64,000 nucleotides of DNA, taken from Flavobacterium xinjiangense. GTDB lineage: Bacteria; Bacteroidota; Bacteroidia; Flavobacteriales; Flavobacteriaceae. Position numbers and translations under genes: made by a program. The notes beneath the pieces were generated by a model, which saw nothing but the letters and a program-made list of their open reading frames with translations, ran no database searches and was not told the origin of the DNA. Below, piece by piece: positions 16,789 to 26,184 of this stretch (within the stretch, counting starts at the first letter, position 1; each line of letters begins with the position of its first letter). The DNA lies in assembly GCF_900142885.1 (NCBI RefSeq), contig NZ_FRCL01000007.1:62001-126000 (forward strand), written 5' to 3'.

Positions 16789-17556
16789 TTATTCATTTAT
16801 TTTAAACTCATCTCTATCATTAAGAAAACCTAATTTTTGTCTGGTCAACATCATTTTTTGTCTGTCTAATTCAACTGAAAAAACGGCTTCAGATTCATTA
16901 GGCTCAACCAAATATTCCCCAAGATAATCGACAACTTGTGAATGTCCCGTATACTGATATCCATTATCGTCCTCGCCTATTCTATTAACACCAATCGCAT
17001 AACTCAAGTTTTCTATTGCGCGAGCTTTAAGTAACGCATCCCAGGCATTTATTCTTATTTTTGGCCAACTTGCAACATAAATTAATAGATCATAATCTTC
17101 TGAATTCCTTGAGAACACAGGAAATCGCAAATCATAACATACTTGGAGACAAATTTTCCAATCTAAATAATTGACAATAACTTTTTGCGTTCCGCTAGTA
17201 TAGACTTTGTCTTCTCCGGCTAAAGTAAATAAATGTTTCTTATCGTAAAACTGAATTTCTCCTGACGGAAAAACAAATAACATCCTGTTATAGAAATTAC
17301 CATTTTCTTTAATAACAACACTTCCCGTAATGGCGCTTTTTTTAGCTTTTGCCAATGTTTTAAGCCAACTAATCGTTTCTCCCTGCATTGTTTCCGCTAC
17401 GACCTCTGCTTTCATTGTAAAACCCGATGTAAACATTTCAGGCAGCACAATCAATTCCGTACTTCCGAAAATTGAATTAATTTTGGTTTCGAAATAGCTT
17501 CGGTTTTCTTTTGGACTTTCCCAGATTAAAGGCGATTGGATAAGCGTTACTTTCAT
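16789..17556 (-). CDS. Omega-amidase, nitrilase family
   Basis: A 255-residue C-N hydrolase of the YafV/omega-amidase branch, which removes the amide from alpha-ketoglutaramate or alpha-ketosuccinamate and so repairs transamination by-products. The Glu-Lys-Cys triad is visible: Glu in VLPEMFTSGF, Lys in FYDKKHLF and the nucleophile Cys in CLQVCYDLRFP. The trailing ARAIENLSYAIGVNRIGEDDNG is characteristic. It is convergent with the Ig-like lipoprotein gene. Confidence 0.9.
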   Translation of the reverse strand: MKVTLIQSPLIWESPKENRSYFETKINSIFGSTELIVLPEMFTSGFTMKAEVVAETMQGETISWLKTLAKAKKSAITGSVVIKENGNFYNRMLFVFPSGEIQFYDKKHLFTLAGEDKVYTSGTQKVIVNYLDWKICLQVCYDLRFPVFSRNSEDYDLLIYVASWPKIRINAWDALLKARAIENLSYAIGVNRIGEDDNGYQYTGHSQVVDYLGEYLVEPNESEAVFSVELDRQKMMLTRQKLGFLNDRDEFKINE

Positions 17557-17576
17557 TTTAAATCATTTTTATAAAG

Positions 17577-17616
17577 ATAAAAAAAACGCATTCAACTTTT
17601 ACATCGAATGCGTTTA
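17577..17616 (-). terminator. Terminator of the sdh operon
   Basis: AAACGCATTC / GAATGCGTTT with a 12-base loop and a T run on the minus strand, 20 bases past the sdhB stop. Confidence 0.8.
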
Positions 17617-17636
17617 ATAATTTAAATTATTAGGTT

Positions 17637-18383
17637 TTATCCTTTCAAGCTTGCTGACATATATTCTCTGTTCATACGAGCAATGTTTTCAAGAGAAATC
17701 CCTTTTGGACATTCAACTTCACAAGCTCCAGTATTAGTACAGTTTCCAAAACCTTCCGCATCCATTTGGCTAACCATATTTAGAACTCTATCGGTAGCTT
17801 CAATTTTTCCTTGAGGCAACAAAGCATATTGAGACACTTTTGCAGCAACAAATAACATAGCTGATGAGTTTTTACAACTTGCCACACAAGCTCCACAACC
17901 AATACAAGCAGCTGCATCAAATGCATCGTCAGCATCTTTCTTGTTAACTGGAATCGTATTCGCATCAATTGTATTTCCTGATGTATTTACAGATATAAAT
18001 CCACCTGCATGTTGAATTCTGTCAAAAGAACTTCTATCAACAACTAAGTCTTTAATTACAGGAAATGCTTTCGCTCTGAATGGTTCGATAAAAATCGTAT
18101 CACCATCCTTAAACATTCTCATGTGCAATTGACAAGTAGTTACTCCTCTATCCGGTCCATGAGCTTCACCATTGATATACAAAGAACACATTCCGCAAAT
18201 TCCTTCGCGACAATCGTGGTCAAAAGCTACAGGCTCATCCCCTTTCATGATTAATTCATCATTTAAAATGTCAAGCATTTCAAGGAACGACATGTCTGGT
18301 TCAATGTGATCTATAGGGTATTCAACTATTTTTCCTTCTGCAGCGGCATTTTTTTGACGCCATATTTTTAATGTAAGTTTCAT
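17637..18383 (-). CDS. sdhB: Succinate dehydrogenase / fumarate reductase iron-sulfur subunit
   Basis: SdhB passes electrons from the flavin subunit to the membrane cytochrome in complex II. The 248 residues show all three cluster sites: the [2Fe-2S] motif [28 protein letters not shown] for the [4Fe-4S] centre, and [15 protein letters not shown] for the third. It is the last gene of the minus-strand order sdhC-sdhA-sdhB, followed by a terminator. The sequence type matches the Bacteroidota/epsilon group of complex II with a single large cytochrome b. Confidence 0.96.
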   Translation of the reverse strand: MKLTLKIWRQKNAAAEGKIVEYPIDHIEPDMSFLEMLDILNDELIMKGDEPVAFDHDCREGICGMCSLYINGEAHGPDRGVTTCQLHMRMFKDGDTIFIEPFRAKAFPVIKDLVVDRSSFDRIQHAGGFISVNTSGNTIDANTIPVNKKDADDAFDAAACIGCGACVASCKNSSAMLFVAAKVSQYALLPQGKIEATDRVLNMVSQMDAEGFGNCTNTGACEVECPKGISLENIARMNREYMSASLKG

Positions 18384-18396
18384 ATTTTTAGTTTAA

Positions 18397-18468
18397 AAGT
18401 CATAAAGTCGAAAGTCGAAAGTCGATTGACATGGAGTCATTTGACTTGAAGACGTTAGACATTTGACT
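18397..18468. repeat. Short GTC/GAC repeat in the sdhA-sdhB spacer
   Basis: GTCATAAA is followed by two GTCGAAA heptamers and GTCGATT. After these come GTCATTT and several GAC triplets at short spacing. It occupies nearly the whole 88-base gap inside the operon. Confidence 0.55.
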
Positions 18469-18471
18469 AAA

Positions 18472-20472
18472 TTATTTATAACTTCTTTGAACTAATTTCA
18501 CGTTATCAAATACCAACGGCTCTTTATGCAAAACAGCTTCACTTGGTTTTCCAGTGTATTCCCACGCAGCTACATATGCGAAATTCTCATCATCACGTTG
18601 CGCTTCACCTTCTTCGGTTTGGTATTCTTCACGGAAATGTCCTCCACAAGATTCATTACGATGTAAAGCATCTTTAGCGAACAATTCTCCTAACTCAAGG
18701 AAATCAGCAACACGAGTCGCTTTTTCTAATTCTTGATTCAAGCCATTTGCGTCTCCAGGAACTTTTACTTCTTTGTAAAATTGATCACGTAAAACGGCAA
18801 TTTCTGCAATCGCTTCATTCAATCCTTTTGCGTTACGAGCCATTCCAACTTTGTCCCACATGATTTTCCCTAATTTCTTATGGAAATAATCAACAGAATG
18901 CGTTCCTTTATTGTTGATAAATCTTTCGATTTGCTCTTTCACCGCTTTTTCAGCTGCTGCAAATTCAGGTAAATCTGTAGATATTGTTCCCATTTTAATG
19001 TCTGGTGATAAATAATCACCAATAGTATATGGCAATACAAAATATCCATCAGCTAAACCTTGCATCAATGCTGATGCTCCAAGTCTGTTTGCTCCGTGAT
19101 CAGAGAAATTAGATTCTCCAATAGAGAAACATCCTGGAATTGTAGTTTGCAAGTTATAATCAACCCATGTTCCACCCATTGTATAATGTACAGCAGGGTA
19201 AATCATCATTGGCGTTGAATATGGATTTTCATCAACGATTTTTTCATACATCTGAAACAAGTTACCGTATTTATTAGCAACAACTTCTGTCCCTAATTTA
19301 ATAACTAAAGCAGTGTCTTTTTCATCTAAATGTTTGATTTTAGCTTGATCAACTCCATATCTTTGGATAGCTGCTGCGAAATCTAAATAAACAGCTTCTC
19401 CTGTTTTGTTTACTCCAAAACCTGCATCACATCTTTCTTTAGCAGCACGAGATGCAATATCTCTAGGCACTAAATTTCCAAAAGCTGGATACCTTCTTTC
19501 CAAGTAATAATCCCTATCAGCTTCAGACAAATCTGTTGGTTTCTTTTTACCTTCACGAATTGCTTTTGCATCTTCTAGTTTTGCTGGCACCCAGATACGT
19601 CCGTCATTACGCAATGATTCTGACATCAATGTTAATTTCGATTGGTGATCTCCAGAAACAGGGATACACGTTGGGTGAATTTGCGTGTAGCAAGGATTTG
19701 CGAAGAATGCTCCTTTTTTGTGAATTTTCCAAGCTGCAGTAGCATTACTTCCCATTGCATTTGTAGAAAGGAAAAATACATTTCCATAACCACCCGAAGC
19801 AATAACAACTGCATGAGCTGAATGTCTTTCTATTTCACCAGTAACTAAGTTACGAGCGATAATCCCTCTCGCTTTTCCGTTCACGATTACTAAATCCAGC
19901 ATTTCGTGACGGTTGTGCATTTTTATTTTTCCACGACCTATCTGGCGGTTCATTGCCGAATATGCCCCTAATAATAATTGTTGACCGGTCTGACCTTTTG
20001 CATAAAAAGTTCTTGAAACTAATGTTCCACCAAAAGAACGATTATCTAATAAACCTCCGTACTCACGTGCTAATGGCACACCTTGAGCAACGCATTGGTC
20101 AATAATATTTCCTGACACTTCAGCAAGACGGTGAACGTTTGCTTCACGCGCACGGTAATCTCCCCCTTTTACAGTATCATAAAACAAACGAAAAACGGAA
20201 TCTCCGTCACCTTGATAATTTTTGGCAGCATTGATTCCCCCTTGTGCAGCAATAGAGTGCGCACGACGTGGTGAATCCTGAAAGCAAAATGCTTTTACGT
20301 TATATCCTAATTCTGCCAATGTTGCAGCAGCAGAACCTCCAGCTAAACCTGTACCAACGACAATTATATCTAAATTACGTTTGTTAGCCGGGTTTACTAA
20401 ATTAATATGATCTTTATAATTTGTCCATTTGTCCGAAATTGGACCGCTAGGAATTTTTGAATCTAATGCCAT
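18472..20472 (-). CDS. sdhA: Succinate dehydrogenase / fumarate reductase flavoprotein subunit
   Basis: SdhA oxidises succinate to fumarate with covalently bound FAD. The 666 residues have the Rossmann start ([23 protein letters not shown] in outline). The FAD-attaching His is in [21 protein letters not shown] follows, and the active-site arginine region is [36 protein letters not shown] completes the family signature. The extra length over E. coli SdhA is normal for Bacteroidota. It is cotranscribed with sdhC 13 bases upstream. Confidence 0.97.
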   Translation of the reverse strand: MALDSKIPSGPISDKWTNYKDHINLVNPANKRNLDIIVVGTGLAGGSAAATLAELGYNVKAFCFQDSPRRAHSIAAQGGINAAKNYQGDGDSVFRLFYDTVKGGDYRAREANVHRLAEVSGNIIDQCVAQGVPLAREYGGLLDNRSFGGTLVSRTFYAKGQTGQQLLLGAYSAMNRQIGRGKIKMHNRHEMLDLVIVNGKARGIIARNLVTGEIERHSAHAVVIASGGYGNVFFLSTNAMGSNATAAWKIHKKGAFFANPCYTQIHPTCIPVSGDHQSKLTLMSESLRNDGRIWVPAKLEDAKAIREGKKKPTDLSEADRDYYLERRYPAFGNLVPRDIASRAAKERCDAGFGVNKTGEAVYLDFAAAIQRYGVDQAKIKHLDEKDTALVIKLGTEVVANKYGNLFQMYEKIVDENPYSTPMMIYPAVHYTMGGTWVDYNLQTTIPGCFSIGESNFSDHGANRLGASALMQGLADGYFVLPYTIGDYLSPDIKMGTISTDLPEFAAAEKAVKEQIERFINNKGTHSVDYFHKKLGKIMWDKVGMARNAKGLNEAIAEIAVLRDQFYKEVKVPGDANGLNQELEKATRVADFLELGELFAKDALHRNESCGGHFREEYQTEEGEAQRDDENFAYVAAWEYTGKPSEAVLHKEPLVFDNVKLVQRSYK

Positions 20473-20485
20473 TTATAATTTAATA

Positions 20486-21151
20486 TTAATGATTAAAATG
20501 ATGAAATAATGCAATGAAAATGAAACCAAAAGGAACTACAATTGCAAAAGCATATCCCAATTTATGTAATGATCTTGAATATTTGTTGTTGAATCCTACT
20601 GATTGAAAAGAGGAGTTGAAACCATGCCATAAGTGCAATGACAATAATAAAAAAGAAATACTGTATAAAGCCGTACGGACTGGACTTTCAAACTTTTCAG
20701 CTAATTCATGGAAATATCTAGTTTCATTTAATGGATTAACATCTACATATTTGTAAACCATTTCAGGAAACCAAAAATCATAAAAGTGTAATGCAATGAA
20801 AGCCAAAACAACTGAACCTGAAACAATCATGTTTCTTGAAGCCCAAGAAGAATTTGCAGCTCCGTTATTCTTTGCGTAAGAAATTGGTCTTGCGCTGCGG
20901 TTTTTGAAATCTAAAACAAAACCCATGATAAAGTGAAAAACTACTCCAACGATTAAAATTGGCTGGATAACGAATTGAACTAATGGATTATTTCCCATGA
21001 AATGGGATATTGAGTTGAATGTATCGGCACTAAAGACCGATGTCATATTGATAAAAAAATGCTGTGCTAGAAACAACATCAAAAAAAGTCCTGAAAGTGC
21101 CATAGCTACTTTTTTTGCTATTGACGATTTCAATAATGCAGATTTTGCCAT
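20486..21151 (-). CDS. sdhC: Succinate dehydrogenase cytochrome b subunit
   Basis: This 221-residue membrane anchor of complex II has five hydrophobic segments. His residues lie in FLAQHFFINM, FHFIMGFVL, FIALHFYDFW and LLSLHLWHGF, fitting a di-heme b558-type cytochrome that also carries the quinone site. A single fused anchor, in place of separate SdhC and SdhD, is the rule for this complex II class. It opens the sdhCAB operon. A good promoter lies about 35 bases upstream. Confidence 0.94.
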   Translation of the reverse strand: MAKSALLKSSIAKKVAMALSGLFLMLFLAQHFFINMTSVFSADTFNSISHFMGNNPLVQFVIQPILIVGVVFHFIMGFVLDFKNRSARPISYAKNNGAANSSWASRNMIVSGSVVLAFIALHFYDFWFPEMVYKYVDVNPLNETRYFHELAEKFESPVRTALYSISFLLLSLHLWHGFNSSFQSVGFNNKYSRSLHKLGYAFAIVVPFGFIFIALFHHFNH

Positions 21152-21183
21152 AAGATTTATATAATTTGTTTTAAAAAATTCTA

Positions 21184-21214
21184 CAAAAATAAAGCAATTA
21201 GACAGGAACTACAA
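21184..21214 (-). promoter_or_regulatory. Promoter of the sdhCAB operon
   Basis: On the minus strand, TTG (21212-21214), a 20-bp spacer and a perfect TATTTTTG (21184-21191) match the flavobacterial consensus. The leader to the sdhC ATG would be about 30 bases. Confidence 0.6.
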
Positions 21215-21460
21215 CCTTTTCGTTGTTATTTATAATGAATTTAAAGTGTTTTACACAAAACACCAAGAAATCTCTAAAAATCAAACAAAATTCAAAAAAT
21301 GTTTAAACAAAAAAGAAAGAAATCTTAAATAAGAGGCAACAGAATGCATCAAAAAACACGCTAGAAAAAGACTAAAATTACCAATTCAATAATTTTAATT
21401 ATTGTTTATTTATAAATTAATAAAAACATCTCCTACGTTGAATTTATATCAGAAAAACGA

Positions 21461-21490
21461 TTGCATCAAGACAATGCGTTTTTAACTTTA
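21461..21490 (+). promoter_or_regulatory. Promoter of the HMG-CoA synthase gene
   Basis: TTG (21461-21463), a 19-bp spacer and TAACTTTA (one mismatch to TAnnTTTG). The rest of the 21152-21508 gap is plain AT-rich DNA apart from this site and the sdh promoter. Confidence 0.5.
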
Positions 21491-21508
21491 CAAGTTAAAA
21501 ATTGAATA

Positions 21509-22870
21509 ATGAAAACAGGAATTGATTCCATCTCTTTTGATGTTGCTAAGATCCATTTACCTATTAAAACTTTGGCGAAAGCCAGAAATATCGAACCTGA
21601 AAAATTAGAAAAAGGTTTAGGCTTAATAAAAATGACATTACCCGATTTACATCAAGATTCGGTAGTTTTTGCCGCAAACGCTTTGACAAAACTGATTCAA
21701 GAAAACAACCTCAATTTTAGTGAAATTGCAAGAATTTATGTTGGAACAGAAAGTTCGATTGATAGTTCAAAACCGATAAGTTCTTTTCTAATCGCATTGA
21801 TGGAACAAAAATTTGGCGAAAACATTTTGTCAGAATGCGATGTGGTTGATTTTACATTTGCTTGCATTGGTGGTGTTGACGCATTGCAAAACTGCTTGGA
21901 TTACGTTAAATTAAATTCTACCAAGAAAGCAATTGTTGTCACAACTGATTTTGCTAAATACGATTTAAACTCTACGGGTGAATATACCCAAGGTGCCGGA
22001 GCATTAGCAATGTTAATTACCTCAGACCCTAGAATCATTGCATTTGACAACAATTGGGCAACAAGTACAAAAGGGGTTTTTGACTTTTTTAAACCGTACC
22101 GCACTATTTCAAAAAAAGCAATTACAGGAAATTCAACTAACGAACCTTGGTTTGATAACCTTGAAGACGAAATAGAAATCCACAAAGACCAACCCGTTTT
22201 TGACGGACAATATTCCAACCAATGTTATATGGATCGCATCAGAAATGCTTATTTTTCATTAAAAAAATTAAAAAACACAAACGAAACAATCTACAAATCA
22301 TGGGAAAGCATCATTATGCATTTGCCTTACGCGTTTCAGGGGCGTCGCATGTTATCTGAGATTTACGCTTTGGATGCCGAAAATAAAATGATCAGTGGTG
22401 ACGAAGACGCAACCGAATATCAAAATAAATTGAAAGGAATCAGTAAATCTGAAGACTTCCAAAATTTTGTACATAATAAATTGATGCCTGCCGAACTCGC
22501 TTCTTCATTAATCGGTAATTTATACACGGGCTCCATTTTTATGGGACTGCTATCGACCTTGTCTCATTTTTATGATACTGCAAAAGAAATAACCGATAGT
22601 AAATTTGGGTTTCTTGCTTATGGAAGTGGCTCTAAATCGAAAGTTTTTGAAGGAACTATTCAACCAGATTGGAGAGCAGCAATAGCTGGTATTAAACTAT
22701 TTGAAACATTAGAAGAAAGTTTTGAAATTGATTTTCCAACATACGAAAAACTTCATAAAAAAGAACAAAAACAAAGCATTCAGCTCCCTAAAAAAGAATG
22801 GGTTTTAGACCGAATAGAAAAAGAAATCCCCAATCTATTAGGAGCTCGTTACTACAAATGGATCGACTAA
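21509..22870 (+). CDS. Hydroxymethylglutaryl-CoA synthase family protein
   Basis: A 453-residue thiolase-fold enzyme expected to join acetyl-CoA and acetoacetyl-CoA into HMG-CoA, the committed carbon step of the mevalonate pathway that flavobacteria use for isoprenoids. The nucleophile Cys119 sits in DFTFACIGGVDAL, and IYVGTESSID and LPYAFQGRRM follow the family pattern. It is longer than the roughly 390-residue mvaS of Gram-positives, as is usual for Bacteroidota. It has its own promoter and a terminator shared with the next gene. No other mevalonate gene is in the window. Confidence 0.9.
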   Translation: MKTGIDSISFDVAKIHLPIKTLAKARNIEPEKLEKGLGLIKMTLPDLHQDSVVFAANALTKLIQENNLNFSEIARIYVGTESSIDSSKPISSFLIALMEQKFGENILSECDVVDFTFACIGGVDALQNCLDYVKLNSTKKAIVVTTDFAKYDLNSTGEYTQGAGALAMLITSDPRIIAFDNNWATSTKGVFDFFKPYRTISKKAITGNSTNEPWFDNLEDEIEIHKDQPVFDGQYSNQCYMDRIRNAYFSLKKLKNTNETIYKSWESIIMHLPYAFQGRRMLSEIYALDAENKMISGDEDATEYQNKLKGISKSEDFQNFVHNKLMPAELASSLIGNLYTGSIFMGLLSTLSHFYDTAKEITDSKFGFLAYGSGSKSKVFEGTIQPDWRAAIAGIKLFETLEESFEIDFPTYEKLHKKEQKQSIQLPKKEWVLDRIEKEIPNLLGARYYKWID

Positions 22871-22884
22871 TTTTTCAAGCGAGT

Positions 22885-22930
22885 AAAAAAAGCACCGAGA
22901 ATTCTTAATCGAACTTTCGGTGCTTTTCTT
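22885..22930. terminator. Bidirectional terminator between HMG-CoA synthase and the regulator gene
   Basis: AAAAAGCACCGA and TCGGTGCTTTT pair across an 18-base loop, with A/T runs on each side, between two convergent genes. Confidence 0.8.
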
Positions 22931-22945
22931 AAATAAAATGCACGT

Positions 22946-24427
22946 CTAACTAAATTTAGCCATATACTGTTGTACGATTAAATCTGTATTTTCATTTCGG
23001 ATTTTCTGTTGCAATTGAATTGGCGGAGAAGCTCTTTCCAAGCAGTTTTTAACTGCACAAGTCTCACATGTAACCCCTACAATTTGTTTTTGGAGCGATT
23101 TATTGTCAATAAATTTGAATTTTTTCTTTACACTAGGCGTAATTAATATTCCCACAGAAATACTTCTAAAACAATCTTTTTTAAACGGATCCAATGTTGC
23201 TGACGAGAAAACCAAATACTCATTACTACTGTTATCATAGCGAGAAATTTGTGCATCAAAAAAGTGATTTTTGTTTTGTTTCATAGCATTTTCAATCGTT
23301 TTGATTGACACCCATCTTCGACAATAATGCTCATTCATTTCATTAGCATGTGGTTCTTGCTGATTGGTAATGTGCAACTCTTTTTTTATTTGGTATGTAT
23401 CCGCACCAATTTTATGTGACAATCGCAGAAAGAAGAGATTCTTTAACTGAAAATCCTTTGGTAAAATATTGGTCAGTCTTTGATAAAAAGATTCAGGAGA
23501 AACATTGAATTTACCCATCAGCTGGACCATCTCTTGTGGTTTTGGATCTGTTTTAGACAAAAACAAATTCAACTCATCAATAAGTTGTTGTCTAGGTATA
23601 AGTAATGCTCCGGCAAAATATGAAGCATAAAAGTTATTAAGAACCTGATCAAAATTATCAAATTTTATCCAACTAAAAGTGAACAACCTTTCTGTAATTT
23701 CCAGATAATTATAAGCGATTTCTTTGGCCAAAATAAATGCTTTTTGGGGCTCATCAATATCCAATGAAAGCAACAAAGTTTTACTTTTAGGAACAAATAT
23801 CGACCTTAAATCCCCTAATTCTTCTTGCTCAGAAAAAACAATTTCTTGAATAGTATAACCATATTCCTCTATTAAGATGGCCGACAATTCCTCAATGGAG
23901 ATTTTAGTATCAATATTAATATGAAATGCTTTAGAGAATTGCAATACTTTCAATTCTAAATCTTCAAAATAATTATTGTGAGCTTCTTGATAAGAACGCA
24001 AGGCAGCCAAGAAAAAACTTTCGCGTGTTAAATTGTAATGCTGGGCTATCTCAATAATCGTACTAATGAAAGCATTTACTTTTGCAGGAGCATTAGCAAT
24101 GATATCGATAAGATCATTTTCCTGAATTCCAAAAATATCCAAAGGAATCTCTTTTAAAATACCCGATTTTAAAATTTCACCAATAGGCGCCAAATTATTA
24201 TCCAGTTTTAAGGAAACCATATGATCGTAAGAAACATCCAGTTTTTCTGACAGAAGAATAATCTTATCTGTTTTTGGATATTTTTTTCCTTTCTCGATTT
24301 CGTTTAAGTACGATTTTGAAAGGTCTGTAATTTTAGCCAAGCCAAATAAAGACAGGTTCTTATTGGTGCGCGCCTGCTTGAGTTTTAACCCGAAAATCAA
24401 CTTTATATAATCCTTTTCTATATTCAT
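22946..24427 (-). CDS. XRE-family regulator with IrrE-like and DUF2083 domains (RamB/ScfR type)
   Basis: A 493-residue regulator of the family that includes RamB, a repressor of glyoxylate genes in Corynebacterium. An HTH_XRE domain lies at about residues 8-63 (LFGLAKITDLSKSYLNEIEKG). The central IrrE/M78-like domain has lost its zinc motif: the HExxH position reads AKEIAYN, so it is unlikely to be a protease. The C-terminal DUF2083 region ends with CETCAVKNCLERASPP, a conserved Cys cluster. The gene is divergent from aceB-aceA, which it probably controls, with acyl-CoA or a similar metabolite as possible effector. Its start lies 4 bases from a perfect -7 box. Confidence 0.88.
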   Translation of the reverse strand: MNIEKDYIKLIFGLKLKQARTNKNLSLFGLAKITDLSKSYLNEIEKGKKYPKTDKIILLSEKLDVSYDHMVSLKLDNNLAPIGEILKSGILKEIPLDIFGIQENDLIDIIANAPAKVNAFISTIIEIAQHYNLTRESFFLAALRSYQEAHNNYFEDLELKVLQFSKAFHINIDTKISIEELSAILIEEYGYTIQEIVFSEQEELGDLRSIFVPKSKTLLLSLDIDEPQKAFILAKEIAYNYLEITERLFTFSWIKFDNFDQVLNNFYASYFAGALLIPRQQLIDELNLFLSKTDPKPQEMVQLMGKFNVSPESFYQRLTNILPKDFQLKNLFFLRLSHKIGADTYQIKKELHITNQQEPHANEMNEHYCRRWVSIKTIENAMKQNKNHFFDAQISRYDNSSNEYLVFSSATLDPFKKDCFRSISVGILITPSVKKKFKFIDNKSLQKQIVGVTCETCAVKNCLERASPPIQLQQKIRNENTDLIVQQYMAKFS

Positions 24428-24431
24428 AAAT

Positions 24432-24461
24432 CAAAGATACGCTAAAAAATAAAAAAGACAA
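24432..24461 (-). promoter_or_regulatory. Promoter of the RamB-like regulator gene
   Basis: TTG (24459-24461), a 19-bp spacer and perfect TATCTTTG (24432-24439) on the minus strand. The -7 box ends 4 bases before the ATG, implying a leaderless mRNA. The spacer contains one copy of the TACGCTAAAAA inverted repeat. Confidence 0.65.
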
Positions 24462-24496
24462 AAAAATATTTTTTTCATTTTTAGCGTACGTTCGCT
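24438..24496. promoter_or_regulatory. Candidate operator pair controlling aceB and the regulator
   Basis: TACGCTAAAAA at 24438-24448 and its exact reverse complement TTTTTAGCGTA at 24478-24488 are spaced 40 bases centre to centre, about four helical turns. The second copy extends into AGCGTACGTTCGCT (24483-24496), a 14-base palindrome with one mismatch. The copies overlap the regulator's promoter and the upstream edge of the aceB promoter. Confidence 0.5.
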
Positions 24497-24525
24497 TGTT
24501 TTGTAAAAAATTTTTTGTACTATTG
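24496..24525 (+). promoter_or_regulatory. Promoter of aceB-aceA
   Basis: TTG (24496-24498), a 19-bp spacer and TACTATTG (24518-24525), one mismatch to TAnnTTTG, about 20 bases before the aceB ATG. The palindromic AGCGTACGTTCGCT abuts its -33 element. Confidence 0.5.
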
Positions 24526-24545
24526 TCATGTAAAACGAATTAGCC

Positions 24546-26147
24546 ATGATACACCAAAACGAAACAACCGAAAAATTACTTCAGTTATCAACTGAAACGA
24601 ATCACCATTATCCAGAAATATTGACGAATGAAGCCATTGATTTTTTAACAGACTTACATCAAAAATTTAATGACAAAAGACTTGCGTTATTAGAAGACCG
24701 AAAAAAACAACAGGTCTTATTTGACCAAGGAACATTACCAAGTTTTCCTGCAGAAACAAAAAGCGTCAGAGAAAGCAATTGGCAAGCCGGAAAAACTCCA
24801 AAAGATTTATTAGACAGAAGAGTGGAAATAACCGGTCCCGTTGACAGAAAGATGGTCATCAATGCACTTAACTCGGGAGCAAAAACTTTCATGGCCGATT
24901 TCGAAGACAGCACTTCACCAACCTGGAGTAACTTAATGAGCGGGCAACAAAATTTGAAAGACGCAGTAAATAGAACCATCACTTTAGAAGACACTAAAAA
25001 AAATAAAAAATACAGCCTAAATGAAAAGACCGCGGTTTTAATAGTTCGCCCTAGAGGATTGCATTTGCCGGAAAAAAATATTTTGATTGATGGTGAGCAA
25101 GCTTCAGGATCACTTATTGATTTTGGATTGTATGCTTTCCATAATTACAAACAGCTTATTGAAGATGGAACTTCTCCCTATTTTTATATTCCAAAATTGG
25201 AACATTATTTAGAAGCAAGATGGTGGAATGAAGTTTTCGAATTTACACAGGAATATTTGGGAGTGCCAAACGGAACATTCAAAGCAACTGTTTTAATCGA
25301 AACCATAACAGCCAGTTTTCAATTGGACGAAATCATTTTTGAACTAAAGGATCATATTGTTGGTCTTAATTGCGGAAGATGGGATTACATTTTTTCTTAC
25401 ATCAAAAAATTAAGAAATAATCCGGCTTTTATTGTTCCAAATAGAGATCAAGTGACAATGACTTCTCCTTTCATGAGCGCTTATTCACAATTGGTTATTC
25501 AAAGATGTCACAAAAGAAACATACATGCTATAGGCGGAATGGCCGCTCAAATTCCGATAAAAAATGACGACGAAGCTAACGCAATTGCTTTCAACAAAGT
25601 AATAGCCGACAAAGAACGTGAAGTAAAAAATGGACATGACGGAACTTGGGTTGCGCATCCGGATTTGGTTTCATTAGCCATGACCGTTTTCGACAAATAC
25701 ATGCCAACAGCAAACCAAATTCATGTAAAAAGAGAAGATGTACACGTTACCGAAAAAGATTTATTAGAAATTCCAAAAGGAACAATCACCGAAGAAGGAG
25801 TTCGAAAAAATATCAGTATTTCTGTTTTGTATATCGCATCCTGGCTAAACGGACAAGGCGCTGCAGCTTTACACCATTTGATGGAAGACGCTGCAACTGC
25901 CGAAATATCAAGATCACAGTTGTGGCAATGGCTTAAAAACGAAGTGGTTTTAGACAATCAAAAAGTATTAAACGAAAAATACTACCATCGAATGGCCATG
26001 GAAGAATTTGAAAAAATCAGAAAACTTGTTGGAGATGAAAATCATGAAAAACAAAAATACAGATTGGCAGAACAACTCTTAGACATCTTAGTGGTAAACG
26101 ATAATTTCATCGAATTTTTGACCATCCCAGGATACAAATACATTTAA
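24546..26147 (+). CDS. aceB: Malate synthase A
   Basis: Malate synthase condenses glyoxylate with acetyl-CoA, the second step of the glyoxylate shunt. The 533-residue length and the motifs match the A isoform: the ITGPVDRKMVINALNSGA region, FMADFEDSTSPTW with its acidic metal ligands, and the signature KDHIVGLNCGRWDYIF. NGQGAAALHHLMEDAATAEISR in outline carries the C-terminal acid. It starts the aceB-aceA operon, facing away from a RamB-like regulator. Confidence 0.96.
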   Translation: MIHQNETTEKLLQLSTETNHHYPEILTNEAIDFLTDLHQKFNDKRLALLEDRKKQQVLFDQGTLPSFPAETKSVRESNWQAGKTPKDLLDRRVEITGPVDRKMVINALNSGAKTFMADFEDSTSPTWSNLMSGQQNLKDAVNRTITLEDTKKNKKYSLNEKTAVLIVRPRGLHLPEKNILIDGEQASGSLIDFGLYAFHNYKQLIEDGTSPYFYIPKLEHYLEARWWNEVFEFTQEYLGVPNGTFKATVLIETITASFQLDEIIFELKDHIVGLNCGRWDYIFSYIKKLRNNPAFIVPNRDQVTMTSPFMSAYSQLVIQRCHKRNIHAIGGMAAQIPIKNDDEANAIAFNKVIADKEREVKNGHDGTWVAHPDLVSLAMTVFDKYMPTANQIHVKREDVHVTEKDLLEIPKGTITEEGVRKNISISVLYIASWLNGQGAAALHHLMEDAATAEISRSQLWQWLKNEVVLDNQKVLNEKYYHRMAMEEFEKIRKLVGDENHEKQKYRLAEQLLDILVVNDNFIEFLTIPGYKYI

Positions 26148-26184
26148 AAAAACTATTAACAAACAACCATAAAAACGCAGAAAA

